This document shows positions 1 through 7,556 of a DNA stretch of 22,357 nucleotides, one piece after another. The translations under genes and the position numbers were made by a program. Within the stretch, counting starts at the first letter, position 1, and each line of letters opens with the position of its first letter. The stretch comes from Oligoflexaceae bacterium. GTDB taxonomy: Bacteria > Bdellovibrionota_B > Oligoflexia > Oligoflexales > Oligoflexaceae. The notes below the pieces were generated by a model. That model was not told where the DNA came from, searched no databases, and saw only the letters and a list, made by a program, of their open reading frames with translations. The stretch is taken from NCBI GenBank assembly GCA_947474445.1, contig CANJJY010000017.1, forward strand, positions 1-22,357, given 5' to 3'.

Positions 1-148
1 CATCGCGACGTGCGAACACAGTACGCAGAAGAGGTTCCCAACAGATTTCCCAGCTTTCACGGCCGACTTGGGCCGGGGTCCAGAGGCCCGGACTGATCGT
101 ATCGGGAAGAGTGACATCAATATCTTTGGTTTTGCTGACCCATTTCAT
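1..148 (-). CDS. Unidentified protein, N-terminal 49 residues only (runs off left edge)
   Basis: An open frame on the minus strand starts at an ATG (146-148) and stays open to the window edge, giving 49 residues beginning MKWVSKTKDIDVTLPDTI. A GGA lies about nine bases upstream of the ATG, inside the end of the biotin carboxylase gene. It starts only 16 bases after that gene's stop, in the same direction, so it is probably the next gene of the carboxylase operon. I do not recognise the family. The fragment is tryptophan-rich and shows no signal peptide. Since neither carboxylase gene carries a biotin carrier domain, a carrier or accessory subunit is a reasonable guess from position only; the lysine motif that would prove it is not in view. 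Confidence 0.6.
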   Translation of the reverse strand, partial: MKWVSKTKDIDVTLPDTISPGLWTPAQVGRESWEICWEPLLRTVFARRD

Positions 149-164
149 AATTTTTTTCCATTCG

Positions 165-1682
165 CTAGTTCTTGCGCGTGCTATCGAGACGAGCTTTTTC
201 TTGCCAACGCGACGGGAGGGGAACCTGATTTTCCCTCTCTGTCCGTCTATCACACTGCAATTGAGCCTGAGTTGCCGCCAAGAGCGGGCCATAGACCGGA
301 TCTGGACTTGAACTCTTCAAAGCTTGGTCGAGTTCGGCTTGATAGGTCTGGATGAAGCCCGTATCAAATTCTCCGGAGAGAAACGCCGGATGCTTGAGCA
401 CAATCTCGTGAAACTTGGCGGTCGTCGGAATGCCTTCGCATTCAAATTCGCTCAGGGCTCTTTGCATGCGCTGAATAGCTTCTTCGCGGGTCGCGCCGTA
501 GCTGATGAACTTGGCCACCATGGAGTCATATTCTGCGGGTATTGTATAGCCTGGATAGATATGGGTATCGATCCGGAGGCCCGGCCCGGCAGGAAGATGC
601 AAATGTTGTATCTGACCAGGACCAGGCATAAAGCCTTGAGCCGGATCTTCGGCGTTAATTCTTGTTTCGATGGACCAACCGCGGATGCTGATGTCGCTTT
701 GTTTGAGAGTCAGATTCTGCGTCGCAGCGACGATGATCTGCTCGCGAATCAAGTCCACACCGGTGATCATTTCCGTCACTGGATGCTCGACCTGGATGCG
801 CGTATTCATCTCCATGAAATAGGCGCGGTCAGGCGATTCGCAGATGAATTCAACGGTGCCGACGCCTTCATAGTGGGCGGCAAGTGCAGCGCGGACGGCG
901 ATTTCCCCTAGCCTTTCCCGATGCTCCTGATCGAGAAAGCGGCTCGGAGCTTCTTCAATCAATTTCTGATGCCGTCTTTGGATCGAACAATCGCGTTCGA
1001 AGAGGTGAACGCCTTTCTTGCCATCACAGAGAACCTGAACTTCGATATGTCGTGGATTGTTCACATAGCGTTCAGTGAAGACCATGTCGTTGCCGAAGTA
1101 GGAGAGAGCCTCGCGACGACAGGTTTCATAGGCCTCTTTGAGTTCGCTGTCAGCGCGAACGATGCGCATCCCCCGTCCCCCGCCGCCGGCAGCGGCTTTG
1201 AGGATCAAGGGGTAGCCGATATGATGGGCCACCGTTTGCAGATCTTCCCAGCGTTCGAGGGCTCCCTCGCTACCCGGTACGACAGGCACCTTGTGTTTGC
1301 GCATCAGAGCTTTGGCTTCGACCTTGTCGCCCATCAGATGCATCGCTTCGATTGAAGGGCCGATGAAAGTCGCCCCAGCTTGGGCTACGGCTGCGCAAAA
1401 ACCAGAGTTTTCCGACAAAAATCCATATCCCGGATGGACCGCATCGGCCCCCGAGCTGCGGACGGCAGCGATGAGAGCGGGGATGTTCAGGTAAGTATCC
1501 GTCGAGGTGCGGCCCGGTAAACGAATCGCCTCGTTAGCGTACTTGCGATGAAGACTCAGGGAGTCGGCATCTGAATAGACAGCAACGCTCGGTATTCCGA
1601 GGTCGCGAAGAGAACGCATGATACGCAAAGCGATCTCGCCGCGATTGGCCACCAAGACTTTTTTAAAGAGCGGTTTAGACAT
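165..1682 (-). CDS. Acyl-CoA carboxylase biotin carboxylase subunit (AccC/PccA type)
   Basis: The product is a cytoplasmic ATP-grasp enzyme that carboxylates biotin on a carrier protein using ATP and bicarbonate. Family hallmarks are clear: VLVANRGEIA near the N-terminus, the glycine-rich ATP loop GGGGRGM (about residues 166-172), ERDCSIQRRHQK (about 229-240) and the catalytic MNTRIQVEHPVTE (about 292-304). The start at 1682 is chosen because AAAGGA sits just upstream; an in-frame ATG at 1718 has no ribosome site. This gives 505 residues, longer than a typical 450-residue AccC because of a C-terminal tail of about 50 polar residues, but far too short to contain the biotin carrier domain of fused alpha subunits. 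It lies 44 bases after the carboxyltransferase gene, so the two form one operon. With a PccB-type partner it most likely serves propionyl-CoA or another short acyl-CoA rather than acting as the housekeeping AccC. Confidence 0.93.
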   Translation of the reverse strand: MSKPLFKKVLVANRGEIALRIMRSLRDLGIPSVAVYSDADSLSLHRKYANEAIRLPGRTSTDTYLNIPALIAAVRSSGADAVHPGYGFLSENSGFCAAVAQAGATFIGPSIEAMHLMGDKVEAKALMRKHKVPVVPGSEGALERWEDLQTVAHHIGYPLILKAAAGGGGRGMRIVRADSELKEAYETCRREALSYFGNDMVFTERYVNNPRHIEVQVLCDGKKGVHLFERDCSIQRRHQKLIEEAPSRFLDQEHRERLGEIAVRAALAAHYEGVGTVEFICESPDRAYFMEMNTRIQVEHPVTEMITGVDLIREQIIVAATQNLTLKQSDISIRGWSIETRINAEDPAQGFMPGPGQIQHLHLPAGPGLRIDTHIYPGYTIPAEYDSMVAKFISYGATREEAIQRMQRALSEFECEGIPTTAKFHEIVLKHPAFLSGEFDTGFIQTYQAELDQALKSSSPDPVYGPLLAATQAQLQCDRRTERENQVPLPSRWQEKARLDSTRKN

Positions 1683-1726
1683 AAAATTCCTTTGCTCAGC
1701 CTGACGAAGGCCCAACATACCGGCGC

Positions 1727-3304
1727 TTAAAGGGGAATATTTCCGTGCTTCCGCTTGGGAGCTTCCACGCGCTTATTCTGACTGGCTTTGAGACCATCGA
1801 TCAACCAACGACGCGTTTCCTCAGGAAAGATCACGGCATCAATATAAGCTCTCTTGGCAGCTTCGTAAGGCGTCGCAAACTTCTGCGAATAGTTCGCTAC
1901 CAGTTCTTTTCGCGTCGCTTCCGGGTGCGCCGATGCATGAATCTCACTCCGAAAGATAATATTGCAAGCCCCTTCAGGTCCCATCACAGCAATCTCGGCC
2001 TGCGGCCAGGCGAGGTTGAGGTCGGCACCGATGTGTTTGGAGTTCATCACATCGTAAGCCCCGCCGTAAGCCTTCCGGGTGATGACGGTCAGACGCGGAA
2101 CAGTGGCTTCGCTAAAGGCATAGAGTAGCTTAGCTCCGTGCCGGATAATGCCGCCTTTTTCTTGGTCGGTTCCGGGCAGAAAGCCGGGAACATCGACGAA
2201 GGTCAAAAGCGGAATGTTGAAGGCATCGCAGAAGCGCACAAAACGCGCTCCTTTCACCGAAGCATCGATATCGAGAACGCCAGCGAGGTGGTTGGGATTG
2301 TTCGCGACGATACCGACCGAACGCCCGCCGAGGCGGCCGAAGCCGACGATCATGTTTGGTGCGTATTCTTCCTTCATCTCGAAAAACGAATCGGGATCCA
2401 GAATGATACCAAGCACATCTTTCATATTGTAAGGCTGGTTCGGATTGTCCGGCAGCAGAGTCCGCAGGCTTGTCTGCGCTTGCTCCACCTTGGTGAGTGC
2501 CTGGGCATCCAGAGGGACGAAAGGAGCTTCTTCAAGGTTGTTCGATGGAATAAAGCTCAGCATTTTCTTGAGCGCTAAAAGACCTTCTGCTTCGGATGGC
2601 TGTCTGAGATCGCAGACGCCGCTTTGTGCGCTGTGAGTTTGGCTGCCTCCCAGTTCTTCGAAGGTCACTTCCTCACCCGTCACCGTCTTGATCACCTCAG
2701 GGCCGGTGATAAACATGTGGCTGGTATTATCGATCATCAAGGTGAAGTCGGTCATCGCCGGTGAATAAACCGCTCCTCCAGCGCAGGGGCCGAGAATGAC
2801 GGAGAGCTGAGGAATCACACCGGAGGCTTGCACATTGCGATAGAAGATATCAGCATAGCCGCCGAGACTGGCGACGCCTTCCTGAATGCGCGCACCACCT
2901 GAATCGTTGAGTCCAATGAAAGGCGCTCCATTGCGCAGCGCCATATCCATGACCTTGCAGATCTTCTTTGCGAATGCTGCGCTGAGACTGCCGCCAAAAA
3001 CCGTAAAGTCCTGCGAAAAAAGATAGACCAATCGGCCGTCAATCGTGCCGTAACCGGTAATGACGCCATCGCCCAGAACTTGTTTCTCCGGCATGCCGAA
3101 GTCTTGACAATCGTGCGTGACGAAGGCATCGAGCTCGTTGAAAGAACCAGGATCCAAGAGGAAATGGATGCGCTCGCGAGCGCTCATTTTCCCTTTCTTG
3201 TGCTGGGCGACAATCTTGTCCTCGCCGCCGCCCTTTGCCGCTTCACTTCTCAGCTGGATCAGGCGATCAAAGGACGCCTGACGTTTATCGTTGGTTTCGA
3301 GCAT
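1727..3304 (-). CDS. pccB: Acyl-CoA (propionyl-CoA) carboxylase beta subunit, carboxyltransferase
   Basis: This 525-residue protein is the full-length carboxyltransferase (tandem crotonase-fold) subunit that moves the carboxyl group from carboxybiotin to an acyl-CoA. Visible motifs are KMSARERIHFLLD (residues 39-51), the N-terminal oxyanion motif NDSGGARIQEG (133-143), FVDVPGFLPGTDQE (369-382) and RKAYGGAYDVMNSKHIGAD (410-428). The Asp in GGAYDVM (residue 418) appears to correspond to the position reported to favour propionyl-CoA over acetyl-CoA in Streptomyces PccB; that alignment is from memory. AAAGG about nine bases upstream supports the ATG at 3304. It is preceded 18 bases upstream by a lipoprotein gene and followed by the biotin carboxylase. 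Propionyl-CoA carboxylase is the best call; a methylcrotonyl or broad acyl-CoA carboxylase is possible. Confidence 0.92.
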   Translation of the reverse strand: MLETNDKRQASFDRLIQLRSEAAKGGGEDKIVAQHKKGKMSARERIHFLLDPGSFNELDAFVTHDCQDFGMPEKQVLGDGVITGYGTIDGRLVYLFSQDFTVFGGSLSAAFAKKICKVMDMALRNGAPFIGLNDSGGARIQEGVASLGGYADIFYRNVQASGVIPQLSVILGPCAGGAVYSPAMTDFTLMIDNTSHMFITGPEVIKTVTGEEVTFEELGGSQTHSAQSGVCDLRQPSEAEGLLALKKMLSFIPSNNLEEAPFVPLDAQALTKVEQAQTSLRTLLPDNPNQPYNMKDVLGIILDPDSFFEMKEEYAPNMIVGFGRLGGRSVGIVANNPNHLAGVLDIDASVKGARFVRFCDAFNIPLLTFVDVPGFLPGTDQEKGGIIRHGAKLLYAFSEATVPRLTVITRKAYGGAYDVMNSKHIGADLNLAWPQAEIAVMGPEGACNIIFRSEIHASAHPEATRKELVANYSQKFATPYEAAKRAYIDAVIFPEETRRWLIDGLKASQNKRVEAPKRKHGNIPL

Positions 3305-3322
3305 GCTTTAACCTTTCGTCAT

Positions 3323-4075
3323 TCAGGACTGTCGTCCTGGAAACTGCAGCCACATATCGTCGACAAATACCCTCTTCCACAATTCGTCCCAAGGAGGGAT
3401 TTGCTCCGGCTTAGCTTCGCCCTTGTCATCCTTCAGCAGTAGACGGATTTCAGCCTCACGACCTCCTATCCAAATCAACTGTCCGTTATTAGAGTCGATC
3501 AGGAGGAGCGCGACTTGAGCGGCTCTTCGCATGTAGAAAAGACCGTGATCGTCAACCTTTTCCGTTGAGACGGCGAGAAGCATCGGCAGCAGAACGGCAT
3601 CGCTGCTTGAAACCGTGCGACTGAGCGAGCTCAACCAAGTTCTCCAATCTGAGCGAGGCGCAATCACTTGCTGGTAATACGCGCCGGGCTGCTGACAGGC
3701 CTCACAGACTTGAGAAGGCCTGAACCAGAGTTGATTGAGATCGTTCAGAAGATCAGGCTGTTCGCTTTTTTCGATCAAGGCTTTGACGACGCGCGGACTG
3801 ATGCCCCGCATAAAGGGCTGTCCGTCGAAGCCAGCAAGAATAAACTTGTCGAACTGATCGCAATTGGCTTGGACTTGATCGGCGGGCAATTCGGTTTTTT
3901 CTTGCCCCGGAAATAATGCGCCTTGGGGCCAAATACGACAGGGGAGGATAGCAATACGCGCTGGGATGTGCGCGAGATAGTCCTTTTGCAGCCCAAAGGG
4001 AACGGAGACGGGAGTTATGCAGGCCGTGGTGATCAGACAGAACAGGCTGTAAAGCCAGAAGCGCCAGTATCTCAA
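3323..4075 (-). CDS. Predicted lipoprotein of unknown function
   Basis: This 250-residue protein begins with a positively charged end, a hydrophobic stretch and a lipobox-like ending LITTAC, so lipidation at Cys19 is likely. The mature part contains RIAILPCRIWPQG near the start, a CEAC pair near residue 123, and a segment (AQVALLLIDSNNGQLIWIGG) that resembles the beta strands of small envelope lipoproteins that assemble by oligomerising. I cannot name a family. AAAGG about nine bases before the ATG supports the start, and TAGAAT at 4107-4112 on the minus strand could be a -10 element, but no good -35 goes with it. It ends 18 bases before pccB and is probably cotranscribed with it, although an envelope lipoprotein has no obvious link to acyl-CoA carboxylation. 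Confidence 0.78.
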   Translation of the reverse strand: MRYWRFWLYSLFCLITTACITPVSVPFGLQKDYLAHIPARIAILPCRIWPQGALFPGQEKTELPADQVQANCDQFDKFILAGFDGQPFMRGISPRVVKALIEKSEQPDLLNDLNQLWFRPSQVCEACQQPGAYYQQVIAPRSDWRTWLSSLSRTVSSSDAVLLPMLLAVSTEKVDDHGLFYMRRAAQVALLLIDSNNGQLIWIGGREAEIRLLLKDDKGEAKPEQIPPWDELWKRVFVDDMWLQFPGRQS

Positions 4076-4187
4076 AGGTCACACCTTTCACGACGAGGTC
4101 TAAGGGATTCTACAATGGTTTAGCAAAAGCTTTGCGGTGAATCCACTGAAAGACTCGTAAGGGCTTTGGCATGGCGCGGATAAGGTC

Positions 4188-4883
4188 TCAGGTTTTGCCT
4201 GGTGCCGCGCGCAGGCGAGCCAGTTCACGGGCGGCATCATGGCTTTGCTGGCAAGCCCAGCGATTGAGGAGTTTTTGTTGATCGCCGGTGGGCAGCAAAA
4301 AACGTCCGGCAGGTACTGCAGCGCGACATCTTTGCTGAAGATCGAAAAGGCTGAGAGCAACCGACACGGATATATTGAAACTCTCGACCATCCCATACAT
4401 CGGAATGGAGAAGCGGTAGTCGATATGAGGCAACCAGCCCCCATCGAGTCCGGCATGTTCATTCCCGAAAACCAAGGCCAAGGGCTGATCGACCGGTATG
4501 GCGTTCAATGGAATCTGACCATCGCCCGGATAGGCGGCGGCCAAGCGATAGCCGCGCTTTTTGAGTTCGTGGCAATAGATATCAATACTGGTGAATTTGT
4601 GAATGTCGAGCCAGTAGCGGGCACCCCGTCCAACGGAGGAGGCTTTCGCGAACTTTTGATAGGCATTGATCAAGTCGACGTTTTGAATGCCGAATGCTTC
4701 GGCCGATCGCAGGCAGGCGCCGATATTGTGCGGGTCATGAACGTCCTGGAGGGCAAGACGTACATAATCCGTCCGCATATGGGCAACGCGCTCCATTCGG
4801 GCACGCCGCTGCGGACTGAGCTGCGGGCTGAGGAGCGCCCAGGCATCGCTGGGGCTTTCAGGGCTATCGAATTGATTCAACAT
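4188..4883 (-). CDS. TrmH-family (SpoU) RNA 2'-O-ribose methyltransferase
   Basis: This is a SPOUT-class SAM-dependent methyltransferase of 231 residues, close to the length of tRNA (Gm18) methyltransferase TrmH. The three SpoU motifs are present: motif 1 DVHDPHNIGACLRSAEAFG (residues 47-65, including the conserved Asn53 and the presumed catalytic Arg59), motif 2 ALVFGNEHAGL (136-146) and motif 3 SIPMYGMVESFNISVSVA (159-176), which forms the trefoil knot. A short TrmH-like C-terminal extension follows. Such enzymes methylate a ribose 2'-OH in tRNA or rRNA; position 18 of tRNA is the likeliest target by resemblance to TrmH. The ATG at 4883 lies three bases after the stop of the coiled-coil gene and lacks a clear ribosome site, which suggests translational coupling. 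An internal ATG at 4796 would also leave a complete domain. Confidence 0.88.
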   Translation of the reverse strand: MLNQFDSPESPSDAWALLSPQLSPQRRARMERVAHMRTDYVRLALQDVHDPHNIGACLRSAEAFGIQNVDLINAYQKFAKASSVGRGARYWLDIHKFTSIDIYCHELKKRGYRLAAAYPGDGQIPLNAIPVDQPLALVFGNEHAGLDGGWLPHIDYRFSIPMYGMVESFNISVSVALSLFDLQQRCRAAVPAGRFLLPTGDQQKLLNRWACQQSHDAARELARLRAAPGKT

Positions 4884-4886
4884 AGA

Positions 4887-5798
4887 TCAGAGCTGCACCG
4901 GCATGAGGTCATCGCTTGCTACCGTGTTATGCAGGCTCGCATCAAGATCAGAAAGGGAACTATCGCTTGTCGCCTCGGCATGGGGATCGGCAGCGTTATC
5001 GTCGACCAACTGGACGCCTATTTTTTCCAGGGCAGCGCCGACGAGAGGTCCGAGAGGTGGGCGGTTCGCAGCGGCCATCGGCACTTCTAGAATATATTCT
5101 GCAAAGGAACGTAAAGCGGTTTCCCAGTTCCGATTGCGCTCTTCAGCCATCTCACGGAGGCCACGCATGCTGGTGTAAAGTTGCTCGAGGCGCAGCACTT
5201 TGAGTTTGTATCGTTTGAGTTCTTCTGGCTTGACCAGTCCCGACTGTTCTTTGAGCTTTTCGAATTGGGCCTCTAGCTGCCCTTTCTCGCGTCGCACCGC
5301 CTGCAGAGATTGCTGGGTCTCTTTCAACTGATTGCGGAGAATATCGGCTTGTTGGTTAGCTTTTTCGCCGATTTCCTTTTGCAGCTTTTGCATGTCCTCG
5401 ATCGCTGACTTCTTCTCGCGAATCGCTTCGGACAGTTGCTGGGTGAGGACCTGTACTTGCTCGTCCAGATGGTCTCTTTGCAGGGTCGCGCGCTCGCTGA
5501 TCGCATCGCGTTCTTCCTTGAGCTTGTTCCACTCTACGGTGCGATCGGAAAGACGAGCTTTGCTTTCTTCGAGTGATTTTTCCATCTGGCCCGCCTGCGC
5601 TCGCAGGCGCTCGAACTGATCTTGCTGAGTTTTAGCCGATTGTTCGAAGTGACGACTTTGCTTTTGGGCATTCTCGAGGCGCAAGGCCGCGTCCGTGAGC
5701 AAAGCCTGGGTCTCGAGCTGGCGGCGACGAGCCAGGAGGGCGAAGACAAAACAAACGACGGCGGCTATGGAAGTGAGAGTGGGGATTAACTCAGCCAT
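4887..5798 (-). CDS. Membrane-anchored coiled-coil protein of unknown function
   Basis: The 303-residue product has one hydrophobic N-terminal segment (about residues 8-24, SIAAVVCFVFALLARRR) followed by about 170 residues of nearly continuous coiled coil rich in Glu, Gln, Lys and Arg (about 28-200). A less repetitive region (about 205-260, with RNRNWETALRSFAEYILEVPMA) follows, then an acidic Ser/Asp-rich tail. The basic residues after the membrane segment suggest the coil lies in the cytoplasm. AGAGG ten bases before the ATG supports the start. It is directly upstream of the methyltransferase with a three-base gap and lies 94 bases beyond the ntrX-like stop. The layout resembles RmuC- or EzrA-like anchored coils, but there is no nuclease domain and I do not assign a family. 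Confidence 0.75.
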   Translation of the reverse strand: MAELIPTLTSIAAVVCFVFALLARRRQLETQALLTDAALRLENAQKQSRHFEQSAKTQQDQFERLRAQAGQMEKSLEESKARLSDRTVEWNKLKEERDAISERATLQRDHLDEQVQVLTQQLSEAIREKKSAIEDMQKLQKEIGEKANQQADILRNQLKETQQSLQAVRREKGQLEAQFEKLKEQSGLVKPEELKRYKLKVLRLEQLYTSMRGLREMAEERNRNWETALRSFAEYILEVPMAAANRPPLGPLVGAALEKIGVQLVDDNAADPHAEATSDSSLSDLDASLHNTVASDDLMPVQL

Positions 5799-5828
5799 TA
5801 TTACTATACCTCTCGATTCTTAGATGGA

Positions 5829-5857
5829 ATATTCAGCTTTAAGTGATTTCTGGTCAA
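5829..5857 (-). promoter_or_regulatory. Possible sigma-70 promoter for the coiled-coil/trmH-like pair
   Basis: Reading the minus strand, TTGACC (5852-5857) is followed after 17 bases by GAATAT (5829-5834), about 30 bases before the coiled-coil start codon. The -35 is good and the -10 is poor (three of six consensus positions), in a locally AT-rich gap. It is a weak prediction. Confidence 0.25.
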
Positions 5858-5892
5858 AAGACAAGCAGACCTGCGTTTCCTTCGCCTTCTCA

Positions 5893-7374
5893 TCAGTCGC
5901 TGACGACGACATCACGCTGAATATTGAGCTTTTTCATCAGGCGATGGAGGTAAGCTCGCTCCAGGCAAAGGATGCGAGCGGCTTCGCTGACATTGCCTTT
6001 GCTGCGATTCAGGATGAATTTGATGTAGCTCCGGTCCAGTCCTTGATGCAATTCCTCCCACGGAACCACGTGCGTGTCGAAGGAAAAGCGATCCTCACTC
6101 GATTCGCGCGGCCGAGGTCTTTCGGCTTGAAGTTCGGTCTTCTGAGCCGGTACCTGTTGCCGAATCTTAGGTCGCAAGTCAGCAATTTCGTCGATCTCTT
6201 CACTTTCGCTGAGAATGACGACGCGCTCGAGGATATTTTTGAGCTCCCGAATATTACCTGGCCAATGATAGGCAGAGATCTGTTCGAGCGCCTTAGCGCC
6301 GAGGGTGCGGCTGCCGATCGAATGCTCTTCACAGGCTTGCGTGAGAAAATGTTGCGCCAAGGCTTGAATATCCGCCCCTCGTTCGCGGAGAGGTGGCGAA
6401 TGGAGAGTCACGACGTTCAGGCGGTAGTAAAGGTCTTCCCGAAACTGACCGGCTTCTATCATTCCCTCTAAATCGCGATGTGTGGCAGCGATCAAGCGGA
6501 CGTCGACCTGCATGGTCTTATCGCTTCCGACGCGCGACAATTCTCCGCTTTGGAGGACGCGGAGCAGCTTGGCTTGAACATTGAGATCGAGTTCGGCAAT
6601 CTCATCGAGAAAGAGAGTCCCTTGATCGGCCTGTTCAAAAAAGCCCTTTTTACTGCGAATGGCTCCTGTAAAGGCGCCTTTTTCATGACCGAATAATTCG
6701 CTCTCCACCAAGCCTTGCGGAATTGCCGCGCAATTGACTTTGATCAAAGCGTGGTCGCGCCGATCAGATTGACGATGCAGGCTGCGGGCAATGAGTTCTT
6801 TACCCGTTCCGCTTTCACCGAGGATCAAAACGCGACTGTGAGTAGCCGCGACTCGACTGATCAGCTTGCGCAATTGGACGACTGATTCGCTGTTGCCGAT
6901 GATTTCCTGGCCTTTAAGGACCTCTAGACTCAGCTTGTCATGAGCTTTTTGAATCTGGTTGAAATCGAGGCAGCGGCCGAGACTGACCAGGACACGTTCG
7001 GGACTAAAGGGCTTCTCAATGAAATCAAAGGCGCCCATTTGAGTCGCTTGATACGCTTCCTTAACCGTTCCTTCACCCGAGATGATGATGACGCGCGAAG
7101 CCAGTCCGTGGAGACTCAAAACCTTAAGGAAGTCGAGTCCGTTGCCATCGGGCAGTCTTAGGTCGAGTAGGACGGCATCGAAGGGAAATGAGTTAGGTAT
7201 CGTTAATTTGCCCGCGTGTATCAGGGCTTGCGCATAGGTCTCCGCTTCACTGATCTGCGCTCCTTCTTCGCTCAGAGCTAGGCGCAAACTGAGGCGAATA
7301 TTGCGATGATCGTCGACGACCAAGATGCGACTATTGCGAATATGCGAACGCGGCGTGAGAGCGGCTTCTTCCAT
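5893..7374 (-). CDS. NtrX/NtrC-type sigma-54-dependent response regulator
   Basis: The 493-residue product has three domains. The receiver (about residues 14-135) has the acidic pair D21-D22, phospho-acceptor D71 (VLLDLRLPDGNG) and K121. The AAA+ activator domain (about 157-390) has Walker A GESGTGKE (186-193), the sigma-54 contact loop GAFTGA (233-238) and Walker B LFLDEI (254-259). A Fis-type helix-turn-helix lies at the C-terminus (about 459-482, KGNVSEAARIL then RAYLHRLMKKL). It should activate sigma-54 promoters when phosphorylated by the adjacent kinase. AGGA upstream of the ATG at 7374 supports the start. A 182-base gap separates it from the kinase stop, in contrast to the overlapping genes before it. 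Pairing with an NtrY-like kinase favours the NtrX branch; the exact ortholog is uncertain. No sigma-54 promoter was recognised in the window. Confidence 0.92.
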   Translation of the reverse strand: MEEAALTPRSHIRNSRILVVDDHRNIRLSLRLALSEEGAQISEAETYAQALIHAGKLTIPNSFPFDAVLLDLRLPDGNGLDFLKVLSLHGLASRVIIISGEGTVKEAYQATQMGAFDFIEKPFSPERVLVSLGRCLDFNQIQKAHDKLSLEVLKGQEIIGNSESVVQLRKLISRVAATHSRVLILGESGTGKELIARSLHRQSDRRDHALIKVNCAAIPQGLVESELFGHEKGAFTGAIRSKKGFFEQADQGTLFLDEIAELDLNVQAKLLRVLQSGELSRVGSDKTMQVDVRLIAATHRDLEGMIEAGQFREDLYYRLNVVTLHSPPLRERGADIQALAQHFLTQACEEHSIGSRTLGAKALEQISAYHWPGNIRELKNILERVVILSESEEIDEIADLRPKIRQQVPAQKTELQAERPRPRESSEDRFSFDTHVVPWEELHQGLDRSYIKFILNRSKGNVSEAARILCLERAYLHRLMKKLNIQRDVVVSD

Positions 7375-7386
7375 GCGAATCTTTCC

Positions 7387-7398
7387 TGTCAGTTGACA
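7387..7398. promoter_or_regulatory. Inverted repeat TGTCA-GT-TGACA beside the regulator's ribosome site
   Basis: TGTCA (7387-7391) and TGACA (7394-7398) form a perfect five-base dyad that abuts the AGGAAAG ribosome site of the response regulator gene. With the second copy at 7514-7524 it could be an operator for autoregulation. It could also be chance. Confidence 0.35.
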
Positions 7399-7513
7399 CG
7401 AACTTTGGACGTCAAAACGACCGATAATTCATTTAAAAAAAGGCGATCTCTTCGTAACGAGTCGAGAAAATGATCAACACATGCAGCGGTACCTTAGACC
7501 ATCGCACGAGCGC

Positions 7514-7524
7514 TGTCAGTGACA
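7514..7524. promoter_or_regulatory. Second inverted repeat TGTCA-G-TGACA in the kinase-regulator gap
   Basis: The same half-sites as at 7387-7398, here separated by one base. The two dyad centres are about 127 bases apart, close to a whole number of helical turns. Nothing else in the 182-base gap looks like a gene; a short minus-strand reading frame there is the tail of an out-of-frame shadow. Confidence 0.3.
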
Positions 7525-7556
7525 TTGTGAACCGCTTTTCGGGGGTCGGATTCGAG

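Noticed and set aside
4239..5090. A 283-codon plus-strand frame antisense to the methyltransferase and coiled-coil genes.
   Set aside because: It is antisense to a gene with intact SpoU motifs, and its translation shows no domain pattern or signal.
5824..6471. A 215-codon plus-strand frame opposite the response regulator.
   Set aside because: It mirrors the HTH and AAA+ coding sequence of a clearly conserved regulator and has no ribosome site.
7375..7556. A sigma-54 (-24/-12) promoter driving the regulator.
   Set aside because: No TGGCAC-N5-TTGC-like sequence with correct GG/GC spacing was found in this gap or the other gaps.
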